Assembly: GCF_013377085.1 (NCBI RefSeq)
Contig: NZ_JACAAX010000003.1
Span: 62,001-126,000 of the forward strand
Direction of reading: 5' to 3'
DNA: 64,000 bases
Origin: Rhodoplanes sp.
GTDB lineage: Bacteria; Pseudomonadota; Alphaproteobacteria; Rhizobiales; Xanthobacteraceae
Below the pieces are notes generated by a model. That model was not told the DNA's origin, made no database searches, and saw only the letters and a list, made by a program, of their open reading frames with translations. The translations under genes and the position numbers were made by a program. Each line of letters starts with the position of its first letter. Position 1 is the first letter of the stretch. Shown here piece by piece: positions 26,236 to 34,421 of this stretch.

Positions 26236-27116
26236 GGCTGCGGCTCCGGTCCGGCGGCGCCGCGCGCATGGCGGAGCGGATCGAGGCGATGCCGCAGGTC
26301 GTCGCCGATCAGCGACAGGCTCGCGGTCAAGACCACGATGGCGATCACGGGCGCCAGGATGGCGTGCGGCGCGATCTCGATATAGCGGCTCGAGTCGGCG
26401 ACCATGCGGCCCCAGGTGGGCGCGTCCGGCGAGGAGCCCAGCCCGAGGAAGCTCAGCACCGATTCGGTGACGATGCAGCGCGGCAGCACGATCGCGGCCT
26501 GGGTGATCAGAGCGCCGGCGAGATTGGGCAGGACGTGCAGGCCGAGCACGTGCAGCGGGCCGCCCCCGAAGGTGCGTGCCGCCACCACATAGTCCTGCGC
26601 CATCTCGCGGCGGTATGCGGCGCGCGCCACATAGGCGAAGAACGGCGCAAACGACAGGCCGAGCGCGATCGCCACCGAACCGACGCCCGCCCCGAGCGCC
26701 ACCACCAGCAGCAGCGCCAGCAGGATCGGCGGGAGGGCGCGGACGAGATCGACGGCGCCGAACACCAACGTGTCGGCGACGCGCCCGAGGGCCAACGCGA
26801 CAAGACCGATGCCGCCGCCGATCAGCGAGGCGATGGCGGCGCCGCCGACGCCGATCAGCAGGGTCGTGCGGGTGCCGACCAGCAGGCGGGACAGCACGTC
26901 GCGGCCGATATGGTCGGTGCCGAGCCAGTGCGCCGCGCTCGGCGCCTGGTTGAGGGCGAGCAGATCCTGATCGAGCGGATCGTAGGGAGCGATCGCCGGC
27001 GCGACCGCGGCCACGACCACGATCGCGGCGACCAGCAGGCCGGCGACGACGACCGTGACGGGCGGCCGGTCGGAGCGTCGATCGAGCCGTGTCGCAGACG
27101 TCAGCGCGAGCGACAT
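26232..27116 (-). CDS. Peptide-type ABC transporter permease (DppC-like)
   Basis: A 294-aa permease with the DppC N-terminal pattern (VAPAIAPYDPLDQD, then HWLGTDHIGRDVLSRLL) and the C-terminal TESVLSFLGLGSSPDAPTWG block. It has about six membrane helices and an EAA loop around DYVVAARTFGG. The start ATG 27116 lies 4 bp from the end of the binding-protein gene. It pairs with the DppB-like subunit to form the membrane channel. Confidence 0.92.
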   Translation of the reverse strand: MSLALTSATRLDRRSDRPPVTVVVAGLLVAAIVVVAAVAPAIAPYDPLDQDLLALNQAPSAAHWLGTDHIGRDVLSRLLVGTRTTLLIGVGGAAIASLIGGGIGLVALALGRVADTLVFGAVDLVRALPPILLALLLVVALGAGVGSVAIALGLSFAPFFAYVARAAYRREMAQDYVVAARTFGGGPLHVLGLHVLPNLAGALITQAAIVLPRCIVTESVLSFLGLGSSPDAPTWGRMVADSSRYIEIAPHAILAPVIAIVVLTASLSLIGDDLRHRLDPLRHARGAAGPEPQP

Positions 27117-27120
27117 GGCG

Positions 27121-28668
27121 TCAGCCTGCGAGCCAGGTCCGGGCGAGGCCGCCGCTCGCCCAGTTGGGCGACCAGGTGAAGCCGGGATCGTAGCCCTGCA
27201 CCTGACGACGGAACGCGATCAGATCGGCGGCATGGCCGAGCACGACCGTGTAATAGTTGTCGATCACGCGCTGCCAGGCCGCCGTGTAGGATGCCTTGCG
27301 GCCGGCGGGATCGGGCGCCGCGACGGCGGCCTTCACCAACCGGTCGAACTCGGGATCCTGCACGCCGCCCCACAGCACCGGGTTGGGGCCGTCGCTCATC
27401 AGCCGCACATAGCGCAGGAACACGTCGGCGCGCGGACCCGAATGGATGACCGTGACGTCCCAGTCGTACTGGCCGAGCCGCTTCTGCGTGCCGATGTCGT
27501 CGAGCGCCACGTGGTTCACCTGGAAACCGAGCCGGCGCAGCATCTGGACGGCGACCTGCGGATAGCTCTCCTGCCAGGAGACCAGCTCGATGCGCACCTC
27601 CGCGGGCTTGACGCCGGCCTCGGCGAGCAGCGCCTTCGCCTTGTCGAGGTCCGGCCTGGCGTGGGCATCGCGGTCGTGCTGCGCCTGGTCGAAATAGACG
27701 TTGCCGGGCGCCACCATCTGGTTGGTGACGACGCCGTTGTCGCCGGCGACGAACCGCATGAAGGCGGTCTTGTCCATGGCGTAGGCGATGGCGCGGCGCA
27801 CCCGCAGATCGTCGAAGGGCGGGCGCGGCTTGCGGTTGTTGAACGAGAGAAAGTACCAGCTCGTGTCCTTGAGGGGCCGCACCGCGATCTCGCCGGACTT
27901 GGCGAGCTGCGCCGCGACGTCACGCGTGACATTGGCGATGTGAAGGTCGCCGGCGCGCAATGCCAGGGCCTTGTCGACGTCGTCGCGCAGGTCGCAGTCG
28001 ACCGCCTCGAGATAGGGCATGCCGGCGCGCCAGTATCCGGCATGGGCCGGCGCCGTCAGCCGCACCTTGGGCTGCCAGGGTCCGAACCGGAACGGCCCGG
28101 TGCCGATCGGTGTGCGGACGGTGTCGGTCCAGCCGTCCGACCTCGGCGACACGATCCACAGCTCCGACATCAGCCCGAGCAGCGGGCCGTAAGGCTCCTT
28201 CAGCGAGACGACGACCGTGCGGGCGTCGGGCGCGGTGGCCGCGTCGACGAGCTTCATGGCGGAGGCGAGCCAGCCGCCGGAGATGCGCGTCTTGACGCGC
28301 TCGATATTGGCGACCACGTCGGCCGCCGTCAGCACCGCGCCGTCATGGAACGTCACGCCGTCGCGCAGCGTGAAGCGGTAGGTCTTGCCGTCCTCGGAGA
28401 TGTCGAACGACTCAGCCAGGAACGGCTCGATGCCGCCGTCCGGCCCGATCGAGGTCAGCGCCTCGACATAGAGCTGCTGCACCCCGATGCTGCCGGTGTG
28501 GCGGTGCGGATCGGAGGTGTCGAGGCCGAGCGTCGCGTATTTCAGCACGCCGCCGCGGCGCGGCGCATCCGCCGCGCGAGACGGGCCGGGCAGCGCGGCG
28601 GCGAGCCCGAGCGCGGCCGCGCCGGCGAGAACGTGGCGGCGGTTCACGGAACGAGGGGCGCTTCGCAC
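27121..28668 (-). CDS. ABC transporter substrate-binding protein, family 5 (peptide/nickel/opine type)
   Basis: A 515-aa binding protein of the DppA/OppA family. It has a twin-arginine-type signal (NRRHVLAGAAALGLAAALPG), so it may be exported folded. The mature part starts GGVLKYATLGLDTSDPHRHT and contains the family motif ESFDISEDGKTYRFTLRDGVTFHDG. Family members bind peptides, nickel, opines or sugars, and the neighbours here suggest a phosphorus-containing ligand. The ATG at 28668 lies 25 bp inside the upstream phosphatase-family gene, in another frame, so translation is probably coupled. Confidence 0.9.
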   Translation of the reverse strand: MRSAPRSVNRRHVLAGAAALGLAAALPGPSRAADAPRRGGVLKYATLGLDTSDPHRHTGSIGVQQLYVEALTSIGPDGGIEPFLAESFDISEDGKTYRFTLRDGVTFHDGAVLTAADVVANIERVKTRISGGWLASAMKLVDAATAPDARTVVVSLKEPYGPLLGLMSELWIVSPRSDGWTDTVRTPIGTGPFRFGPWQPKVRLTAPAHAGYWRAGMPYLEAVDCDLRDDVDKALALRAGDLHIANVTRDVAAQLAKSGEIAVRPLKDTSWYFLSFNNRKPRPPFDDLRVRRAIAYAMDKTAFMRFVAGDNGVVTNQMVAPGNVYFDQAQHDRDAHARPDLDKAKALLAEAGVKPAEVRIELVSWQESYPQVAVQMLRRLGFQVNHVALDDIGTQKRLGQYDWDVTVIHSGPRADVFLRYVRLMSDGPNPVLWGGVQDPEFDRLVKAAVAAPDPAGRKASYTAAWQRVIDNYYTVVLGHAADLIAFRRQVQGYDPGFTWSPNWASGGLARTWLAG

Positions 28669-29969
28669 GGGGGTGTCTCCTTCGGTTGCGTCTCGGCGCG
28701 AGGCGCGGAGCTCTGCAGCGGCCGGCCGTCCATGTCGCCATGGCCGACGCCGAGATGGCGCAGGATGGTCGGGGCGAGGTCGACGACGCGAACCTCTTCG
28801 GCGCGTTCCGCGCCGCGGCCGAAGCCGGCTCCGTCGATCATCAGGAACGGCGACTGCTCGAAGGCCGCGAGGCCGCCGTGCTGGCCGCAGCCGAGCCGGT
28901 CCGGCTTCCCGTCGCGCGGCTTGGCCGCGAGGCTGGTGCCGGGAACGCCGTGCTGGTTCGGCGTGTCGTCGGCCCGCATCGAGATCGCGAAGGCGAGCCC
29001 GTGCCGCGGCGCTTGTCCGATGTCGCCGAGGGCATCGGCAGCGATCACCGCGCCGGCCCAGGGCTGCGCGCGGAAGAACGTGGCGAGCCGCGGCAGGCGG
29101 TCATGGTGGTCCGGGTGGACATAGACGAGCGCCGAGGTGCCGTTGGAGATCGCCAGCACGTCGCGCGACGCCTCGCTCTCCTTCAGGCCGGCCGCGATCA
29201 GCTCGGCGTCGATGTCGACGATGCCGCCGACCGTCTGGTGGCCGTGGTCGGAGCCGACGATCAGCAGCACGTCGTCGCCACTTTCGCGCAGTTTGTCGAC
29301 GGCGGCCATCACGGTGGCGGCGTTGCGGTCGGCCGCCCGCAGCGTGTCGAGATGCGCGGGCGAGCCGAGCGGGGCGTTGTGCTGAATGTGGTCGGGCTCG
29401 CCCATCCACAGCACCGCGAGTGCCGGGCGGCGCGCGGCCAGGACCTCGGCGACGAAGCGTTCGGTCATGCGGCGGTCGCCCTCGGCGTCGAGCGTGATGC
29501 GGAGCTGCTCCGCCTCGGGCAGCGGCGTGCGGCCCGGCCCGAACGAGCCGACGCGGTGATAGACGTGACCGTGGCCGTCGGGGTCGTGGGCGTAGGCGGC
29601 GCCGGGCGAGACATTGTTGAAGACGATCGCGCCGCCATGCGGGGCGAGCCGCTCGGCCAGCGTCGGCACCGCGAGCGAGCGGCCGGTGGCCCGGCGCTTG
29701 TGTTGCAGGAAGTCCGGATGGCCGGCGTCGTGCGGCACCAGGGCGCCGTTCTCGACGAGGGCGAGCGAGTTGCCCTGCAGCTCGTGGCGGGCCGGCCAGC
29801 AGCCGGTCGCGAGCGTCGCCGAGACCACGCGGGTCGCCGACGGGAAGGCTGAGCGATAAAAGGGGAATCGTTCGGCGCGCGCCGCGAAGGCGGCCAGGTG
29901 AGGAGTCTGCTCCGCCGTGACGAAGTCGCGGCGCAGCCCGTCGAGAACGACCAGGACGGCGCGTCGCAT
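28644..29969 (-). CDS. Alkaline phosphatase superfamily protein (nucleotide pyrophosphatase/phosphodiesterase-like)
   Basis: A 441-aa two-metal hydrolase of the alkaline phosphatase superfamily. Metal ligand D10 is in VLVVLDGLRRD. The probable nucleophile T46 is in SATRVVSATLATG, a position shared with the nucleotide pyrophosphatase/phosphodiesterase branch. Other ligands are in MGEPDHIQHN, GSDHGHQT and GCGQHGG. There is no evident signal peptide, so a cytoplasmic role is likely. It should hydrolyse a phosphate diester or monoester, or a phosphonate. Its start shares one base with the stop of the phosphonoacetate hydrolase gene upstream, so the two are co-translated. Confidence 0.88.
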   Translation of the reverse strand: MRRAVLVVLDGLRRDFVTAEQTPHLAAFAARAERFPFYRSAFPSATRVVSATLATGCWPARHELQGNSLALVENGALVPHDAGHPDFLQHKRRATGRSLAVPTLAERLAPHGGAIVFNNVSPGAAYAHDPDGHGHVYHRVGSFGPGRTPLPEAEQLRITLDAEGDRRMTERFVAEVLAARRPALAVLWMGEPDHIQHNAPLGSPAHLDTLRAADRNAATVMAAVDKLRESGDDVLLIVGSDHGHQTVGGIVDIDAELIAAGLKESEASRDVLAISNGTSALVYVHPDHHDRLPRLATFFRAQPWAGAVIAADALGDIGQAPRHGLAFAISMRADDTPNQHGVPGTSLAAKPRDGKPDRLGCGQHGGLAAFEQSPFLMIDGAGFGRGAERAEEVRVVDLAPTILRHLGVGHGDMDGRPLQSSAPRAETQPKETPPCEAPLVP

Positions 29970-31252
29970 CAGGCGACTCCATTGATGGCGAAATCGAAGA
30001 TGTCGAAGTTGCGCAGACCGTTCGCGGCGCGCGCCGCGTAGTCCGCCGTCAACGGATGCGACAGCAGGAACGGCACCGGCTGCTCGGCGAGGCTGCCGTG
30101 CGAGCGCAGCCGCTCGCCGGCGAGTTGCGACAGGTCGTGATCGGCGGCCCGCGCCCCGAGGGCGATGCCGCGCGCGGCGACGACGACGATGTCGGCCTCG
30201 CGATCGGGCGGAAGCTCGAGCCGTGCGCAGGCCTCGTCGGTGCGCAGCGCGTGCTGGACGCCGGGCAGGGCGCGGACGAAGGCCGCGACCGCGTCGGCAT
30301 CGAGATCGTCGCGCATCAGATGGACCCGCACGAAGCCGCCGAGCGCGCCGTGGTGGCGCACGAACGGGTCCGTGATCGGGCAGATTACCCGGGTCGCATC
30401 GCGCCCGAACGCGTCGTCGAGCCGGTCGCCGAGATAGAGCACGGCGGGCGTGCCGTCGGGCCGGGCCATATCGGTCATGCCGTGGTCGGCGACGATGCCG
30501 AGCGTCGCGCCCCGCGCGATCAGCGCGGCAAACCGCGCGTCCACGGCGCGCATGAAGTCGTTTGCCTCCGGCGTGCCGGGCGCGTGCTTGTGCTGCACGT
30601 AGTCAGACAGCGACAGATAGAGGAGTTCCGGCCGGCGCGTCTCCAGCAGGCGGATGCCGGCGTCGAGCACGAACAGCGAGAGGTCGGCCGAGTACGGGTC
30701 CGGCGTGCCGCGGCCGACCAGCGCCGGCACCTCGTCGATGCCGTGCTCGGGCATGGTCGCGGCGTCGGCCTTCTCGGCCGAGAAGGCGATGCCGTGGAGG
30801 TCGTGGCCGAGCGCCTTGCGCAGCTTGTCCTTCGCCGTCACGGCGGCGACGCGCGCGCCGGCCTGCGAGAAGCATGCGAGAATCGTCGGGGCGCGCAGCA
30901 GCGAGGCGTCGAGCATCATGATCTCGCGGCCGCTGGCGCGATCGAGATAATAGTTGCCGGAGACGCCGTGCACGGCGGGCGGGGCGCCGCAGACGATCGA
31001 GACGTTGTTCGGGTTGGTGAAGGTCGGCATGGCGGCGAGCGCGATGTCATGGAAGCCGCCGCGGATCATGCGTTCGATGGTCGGCACCACGCCGGCGGCG
31101 CGCGCCGCGTCGATATAGGCGGGATCGCAGCCGTCGAAGCAGACCACGACGGTCGGCCGGCGCGGCCAGCCATAGGCGCGGCCGTTCACCTCGAGCGCGG
31201 CGGCCGAGGGGAGGGGGGCGGAAACGGCGACGGCAGGGATGGGGTTCGGCAC
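29969..31252 (-). CDS. phnA: Phosphonoacetate hydrolase
   Basis: A 427-aa enzyme closely resembling rhizobial phosphonoacetate hydrolase, which splits phosphonoacetate to acetate and phosphate. The NGRAYGWPRRPTVVVCFDG start, FTNPNNVSIVCGAPP, YVQHKHAPGTPEAN and the closing LRNFDIFDFAING match the family as I remember it. Expected zinc ligands are D40, D217, H221, D256, H257 and the His in LRSHGSLAEQ, and the nucleophile is T79. The N-terminus is about 10 residues longer than in the Sinorhizobium protein. It leads an operon with another phosphatase-family enzyme and a peptide-type importer, and is divergent from a SorC regulator. A close relative acting on another phosphonate cannot be excluded. 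Confidence 0.88.
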   Translation of the reverse strand: MPNPIPAVAVSAPLPSAAALEVNGRAYGWPRRPTVVVCFDGCDPAYIDAARAAGVVPTIERMIRGGFHDIALAAMPTFTNPNNVSIVCGAPPAVHGVSGNYYLDRASGREIMMLDASLLRAPTILACFSQAGARVAAVTAKDKLRKALGHDLHGIAFSAEKADAATMPEHGIDEVPALVGRGTPDPYSADLSLFVLDAGIRLLETRRPELLYLSLSDYVQHKHAPGTPEANDFMRAVDARFAALIARGATLGIVADHGMTDMARPDGTPAVLYLGDRLDDAFGRDATRVICPITDPFVRHHGALGGFVRVHLMRDDLDADAVAAFVRALPGVQHALRTDEACARLELPPDREADIVVVAARGIALGARAADHDLSQLAGERLRSHGSLAEQPVPFLLSHPLTADYAARAANGLRNFDIFDFAINGVA

Positions 31253-31318
31253 GGCTGTCCTCGCGGGGCACCGGTCTCATGGTGGGTGCATCTCCCGTCC
31301 TTACCCACACTCGCTGAC

Positions 31319-31346
31319 ACATTTGTGACGGTCTGTGCGCAAATGT
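31319..31346. promoter_or_regulatory. Inverted repeat, candidate SorC-family operator
   Basis: ACATTTG (31319-31325) and CAAATGT (31340-31346) form perfect 7-bp arms, with centres 21 bp apart or two helical turns. They sit in the AT-richer part of the divergent promoter region between phnA and the SorC-type regulator. Spacing and location suit an operator, but no experimental consensus supports this. Confidence 0.4.
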
Positions 31347-31443
31347 CCCTTGACGGTCGGGCAGGGCCACCCCGATGGTTCGCTGGCCTGGGAGACCGAA
31401 TCGAGCGGTGCTGCCGCGCGGGACCGGAGACTTGGAGGACGAC

Positions 31444-32406
31444 GTGGGACAGGTGACGGCGCTCGAGCTCGGCGACGCCCCGTACGACGCGGCGCTCGCG
31501 GTGCGGATCTGCTGGTACTACTTCAAGGAAGGCCAGACCCAGGACGCCATCGCCCAGCGGCTCGGCCTCACCCGCAAGCGCGTCAACCGCATCCTCAGCG
31601 ACGCCCGCGAGACCGGGATCGTGCAGATCACCATTACCGGGCCGGTGGCGCCCTGCGTCGCGCTGGAGAGCCGGCTGATCGCCCGCTTCGGCCTGCGCGA
31701 GGCCGTGGTGGTGCCGTCGCCGGCCGAGGGCATGGACGTCCGCGGCATCGTCGGCGCGGCGGCGGGACGCTTCGTGTCGGAGCGTCTGGCGCCGGCGGCG
31801 GCGCTCGGTATCACCTGGGGCGGCACCATCCACGCCGCGGGCCAGAACCTCGCGCGCCGGACGGGGCAGAACAACACCGTGGTGCTGCTGTGCGGCGGGC
31901 TCGCCGAGAGCACCACCATCAACCCCTACGACAACGCCGCCTCGTTCGCGCGGGCGCTCGACGCCACCTGCTATTACGTGACGGCGCCGATGCACACCGA
32001 GACGCGGGAGCTGCGCGACGCGCTGGTCCGCAGCGATCCTGTTCGGCGCGTTCTCGCCATGGTGGAGCGGCTCGACCTCGTGCTGCTGAGCGCCATCGAC
32101 CTGACCTCGCACTCGAAGGCGCTCGAATACGGCGTGATCACGCCCGAGCTCTGGCGGTCGCTGCGCGAGGCCGGAGCCGTCGGCGACATCTGCGGCCACT
32201 ATCTCGACGCGGCCGGCCGGCCGGTCGACCACCCGATCGCGGACCGCACCGTCGGCCCGGACCTCGATGCGCTCCGCATGGTGCCGCAGCGCGTGCTCGC
32301 CGCCGGCGGCCGGCACAAGGTCGCGGCGATCCGAGCGGCCATCGAGGCGGGGCTCGTCCACGTGCTGATCACCGACGAGGCGGCGGCGCACGACCTGCTG
32401 CGATGA
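31444..32406 (+). CDS. SorC/DeoR-type sugar-binding transcriptional regulator
   Basis: A 320-aa regulator. The N-terminal helix-turn-helix covers about residues 20-55 (QTQDAIAQRLGLTRKRVNRI), followed by a SorC effector domain that contains GITWGGTIHAAGQNL and the C-terminal GGRHKVAAIRAAIEAG signature of phosphosugar-binding. GTG 31444 is preceded by GGAGG six bases away and gives the usual family length; an in-frame ATG at 31375 would add 23 unconserved residues. It is divergent from the phosphonoacetate hydrolase/ABC operon and is its likely regulator. The effector may be a phosphorylated product of that system. Confidence 0.9.
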   Translation: MGQVTALELGDAPYDAALAVRICWYYFKEGQTQDAIAQRLGLTRKRVNRILSDARETGIVQITITGPVAPCVALESRLIARFGLREAVVVPSPAEGMDVRGIVGAAAGRFVSERLAPAAALGITWGGTIHAAGQNLARRTGQNNTVVLLCGGLAESTTINPYDNAASFARALDATCYYVTAPMHTETRELRDALVRSDPVRRVLAMVERLDLVLLSAIDLTSHSKALEYGVITPELWRSLREAGAVGDICGHYLDAAGRPVDHPIADRTVGPDLDALRMVPQRVLAAGGRHKVAAIRAAIEAGLVHVLITDEAAAHDLLR

Positions 32407-32628
32407 CGCGGCACGATCTGTCGCGCGTCGCAGCGATCTCGCGCCGGCCGACCTTCCCCGGAACGGCGCGCCAAGGATCAGATCTCCGTCGCGCCGGCCC
32501 GCAATGGCACGGATCGCGCATGGCGTCGGCACGTCGGACTGTGCGCGTCAAATAGGCTTTGCCGCGGACGCGCCCGCCGTTATCGAGAGCGCGGGTCGCG
32601 CCGCAGCGTGGCCGCGGGGAGAGGACGG

Positions 32629-32962
32629 ATGAGCGGCACGTGGGATTTCTGGATCGACCGGGGCGGCACCTTCACGGACGTGGTGGCGCGCCGGCCCGAC
32701 GGCACGCTGGTCACCCACAAGCTGCTCTCCGAGAATCCGGAAGCCTATCGCGACGCCGCCGTCGCCGGCATCCGCCATCTGCTCGGCGTCGCGCCCGGGG
32801 CACGGATCCCGGCCGGGCGCATCGGTGCCGTCAAGATGGGCACCACGGTCGCGACCAACGCGCTGCTGGAACGCCACCGTGCTCGAACCTGGCGACGCCG
32901 TCGTCATCCAGACGCCGACGGCGGGCGGCTATGGCCCGCCGGAGGGCTCGAGTCGGGACTGA
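32629..32962 (+). pseudogene. 5-oxoprolinase/hydantoinase remnant (N- and C-terminal ends only)
   Basis: The first about 81 codons ([20 protein letters not shown] ... [13 protein letters not shown]) are the N-terminus of a 5-oxoprolinase/HyuA-type ATPase. From 32873 the +1 frame reads [20 protein letters not shown] and ends at TGA 32960-32962, which resembles the extreme C-terminus of the HyuB part. The middle, about 1,100 residues of a fused enzyme, is missing and the junction is out of frame. An intact ribosome binding site (GAGAGGACGG) remains before ATG 32629. Continuing in the first frame gives only arginine-rich nonsense running into a repeat. Function must be lost. Confidence 0.82.
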
Positions 32963-33064
32963 CCGCCAGTCACTCCGCTCGTCCTCGCGAAAGCGGGGAC
33001 CCAGGGGCGCGGAACGTGTGGCTCTGGATTCCCGCTTGCGCGGGAATGAGCGGAGACTGTGGCG
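32963..33064. repeat. Palindromic intergenic repeat, family A (copy 2)
   Basis: The core 32975-33053 matches the family A core at 21347-21427: CCGCTCGTC, a TCCTCGC-GAAA-GCGGGGA hairpin, a CTGGATTCCCGC segment and GCGGGAATGAGCGG. Outside the core, CCGCCAGTCACT on the left mirrors AGACTGTGGCG on the right. It begins immediately after the stop of the 5-oxoprolinase remnant and ends next to the oxidoreductase stop codon at 33066, where it could act as a bidirectional transcript end. Confidence 0.8.
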
Positions 33065-33065
33065 A

Positions 33066-34172
33066 TCACGCCGGCTCGGGCTGCAGGACCGGATAGTCCG
33101 TGTAACCCTTCGCATCGCCGCCGTAGAACGTCGCCTTGTCGGGCTCGTTGAGGGGCGCGCCGCGGCGCAGCCGCTCGACCAGGTCCGGATTGGCGATGAA
33201 CGCCTTGCCGAAGGCGACGAGATCGGCGCGACCCTGCGCCACCGCCTCGGCGGCGAGCGCCGGCGTGTAGCCGTTGTTGGCGATGTAGGCGCCCTTGAAG
33301 GCGCGGCGCAGCGCGCCGTAGTCGAACGGGGCGTTGTCGCGCGGGCCGCCGGTGGCGCCCTCGATGACGTGCAGATAGGCCGGGCCGAGCGTGTTCATGC
33401 GGGCCACCAGATGGCCGAACAGCGCCGACGGATTGCTGTCGGAGATGTCGTTCGCGGGCGACACCGGCGAGATGCGGATACCGACGCGGTCGCCGCCGAT
33501 CTCGTCGATCACGGCGCGAAGCACCTCGAGGGTCAGCCGCACCCGGTTCTCGATCGTGCCGCCGTAGTCGTCGCTGCGATGATTGGTGCTGTCGCGCAGG
33601 AACTGGTCGAGCAGGTAACCGTTCGCCGCATGCACCTCGACACCGTCGAAACCGGCCGCGATGGCGTTGGCAGCCGCTTGCCGATAGGCATCGACGATAC
33701 CGGGGAGCTCGCCGGTGCGCAGCGCGCGCGGGGTCGAGGTCTCGACGAAGTCGCCGCCGACCCAGGTCTTGGTCTTTGCCGCGATCGCCGACGGGGCCAC
33801 CGGCGGGCGGCCGCCCGGCTGCAGCGACACGTGCGAGACGCGCCCGACATGCCAGAGCTGGATGAAGATGCGTCCGCCCTTCCGGTGCACGGCGTTGGTC
33901 ACGGTGCGCCAGCCGGCGATCTGCTCGGGCGAATGAATGCCCGGCGTCGCCTCGTAGCCCTGGCCCTCGGGCGAAATCTGGCTCGCCTCGGTGATCAGCA
34001 GGCCGGCCGAGGCGCGCTGCGCGTAGTACTCGGCGGCGAACGGACCCGGCACGTTGCCGGCCGATGCGCGGTTGCGCGTCAGCGGCGCCATCACGATCCG
34101 ATTGCGAAGCTCGATCCCCCCGAGCCGGAATGGCTCGAAGAGCGTGCCCGAAGGAGCGGGGGTGTTCGTCAT
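33066..34172 (-). CDS. Old Yellow Enzyme family alkene reductase (NADH:flavin oxidoreductase)
   Basis: A 368-aa FMN-binding TIM-barrel reductase of the NemA/OYE class. The N-terminus [20 protein letters not shown] is followed by LTRNRA and the substrate-binding [12 protein letters not shown] with H-N-equivalent residues, then [18 protein letters not shown], typical of bacterial ene-reductases. It reduces activated C=C bonds or nitro/nitrate-ester groups with NAD(P)H. The start ATG 34172 is followed upstream by about 250 bp without a gene. It appears monocistronic, and its physiological substrate is not indicated by neighbours. Confidence 0.93.
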   Translation of the reverse strand: MTNTPAPSGTLFEPFRLGGIELRNRIVMAPLTRNRASAGNVPGPFAAEYYAQRASAGLLITEASQISPEGQGYEATPGIHSPEQIAGWRTVTNAVHRKGGRIFIQLWHVGRVSHVSLQPGGRPPVAPSAIAAKTKTWVGGDFVETSTPRALRTGELPGIVDAYRQAAANAIAAGFDGVEVHAANGYLLDQFLRDSTNHRSDDYGGTIENRVRLTLEVLRAVIDEIGGDRVGIRISPVSPANDISDSNPSALFGHLVARMNTLGPAYLHVIEGATGGPRDNAPFDYGALRRAFKGAYIANNGYTPALAAEAVAQGRADLVAFGKAFIANPDLVERLRRGAPLNEPDKATFYGGDAKGYTDYPVLQPEPA

Positions 34173-34421
34173 GATGTCCTCGTGAGCGGCGTCGGAAATT
34201 TACGTCCGGGGGTTGCGCCGAGCTTGGCCGCGGGGCGCGCATGAACGGAGACGCCGGTCGAGGACCGGCATCCACGCTTCACTTGGGTGCGGTGCACGCG
34301 TCCGTCAATGGCGGTGCCGCGAAGAGAAGATCCGGCGCATCAAAGCATCCGCTCGAGCAACAGTATTGCTCGTCGCGGCGTCGTGACGAAATTGCGTTCG
34401 CCCGAGGGTGCGCAGCGGCTG

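Noticed and set aside
32629-33096. Intact 156-aa protein from the 5-oxoprolinase N-terminus
   Set aside because: After about residue 81 the frame leaves the family and reads through a repeat. The family continuation is in another frame, so it is a pseudogene.
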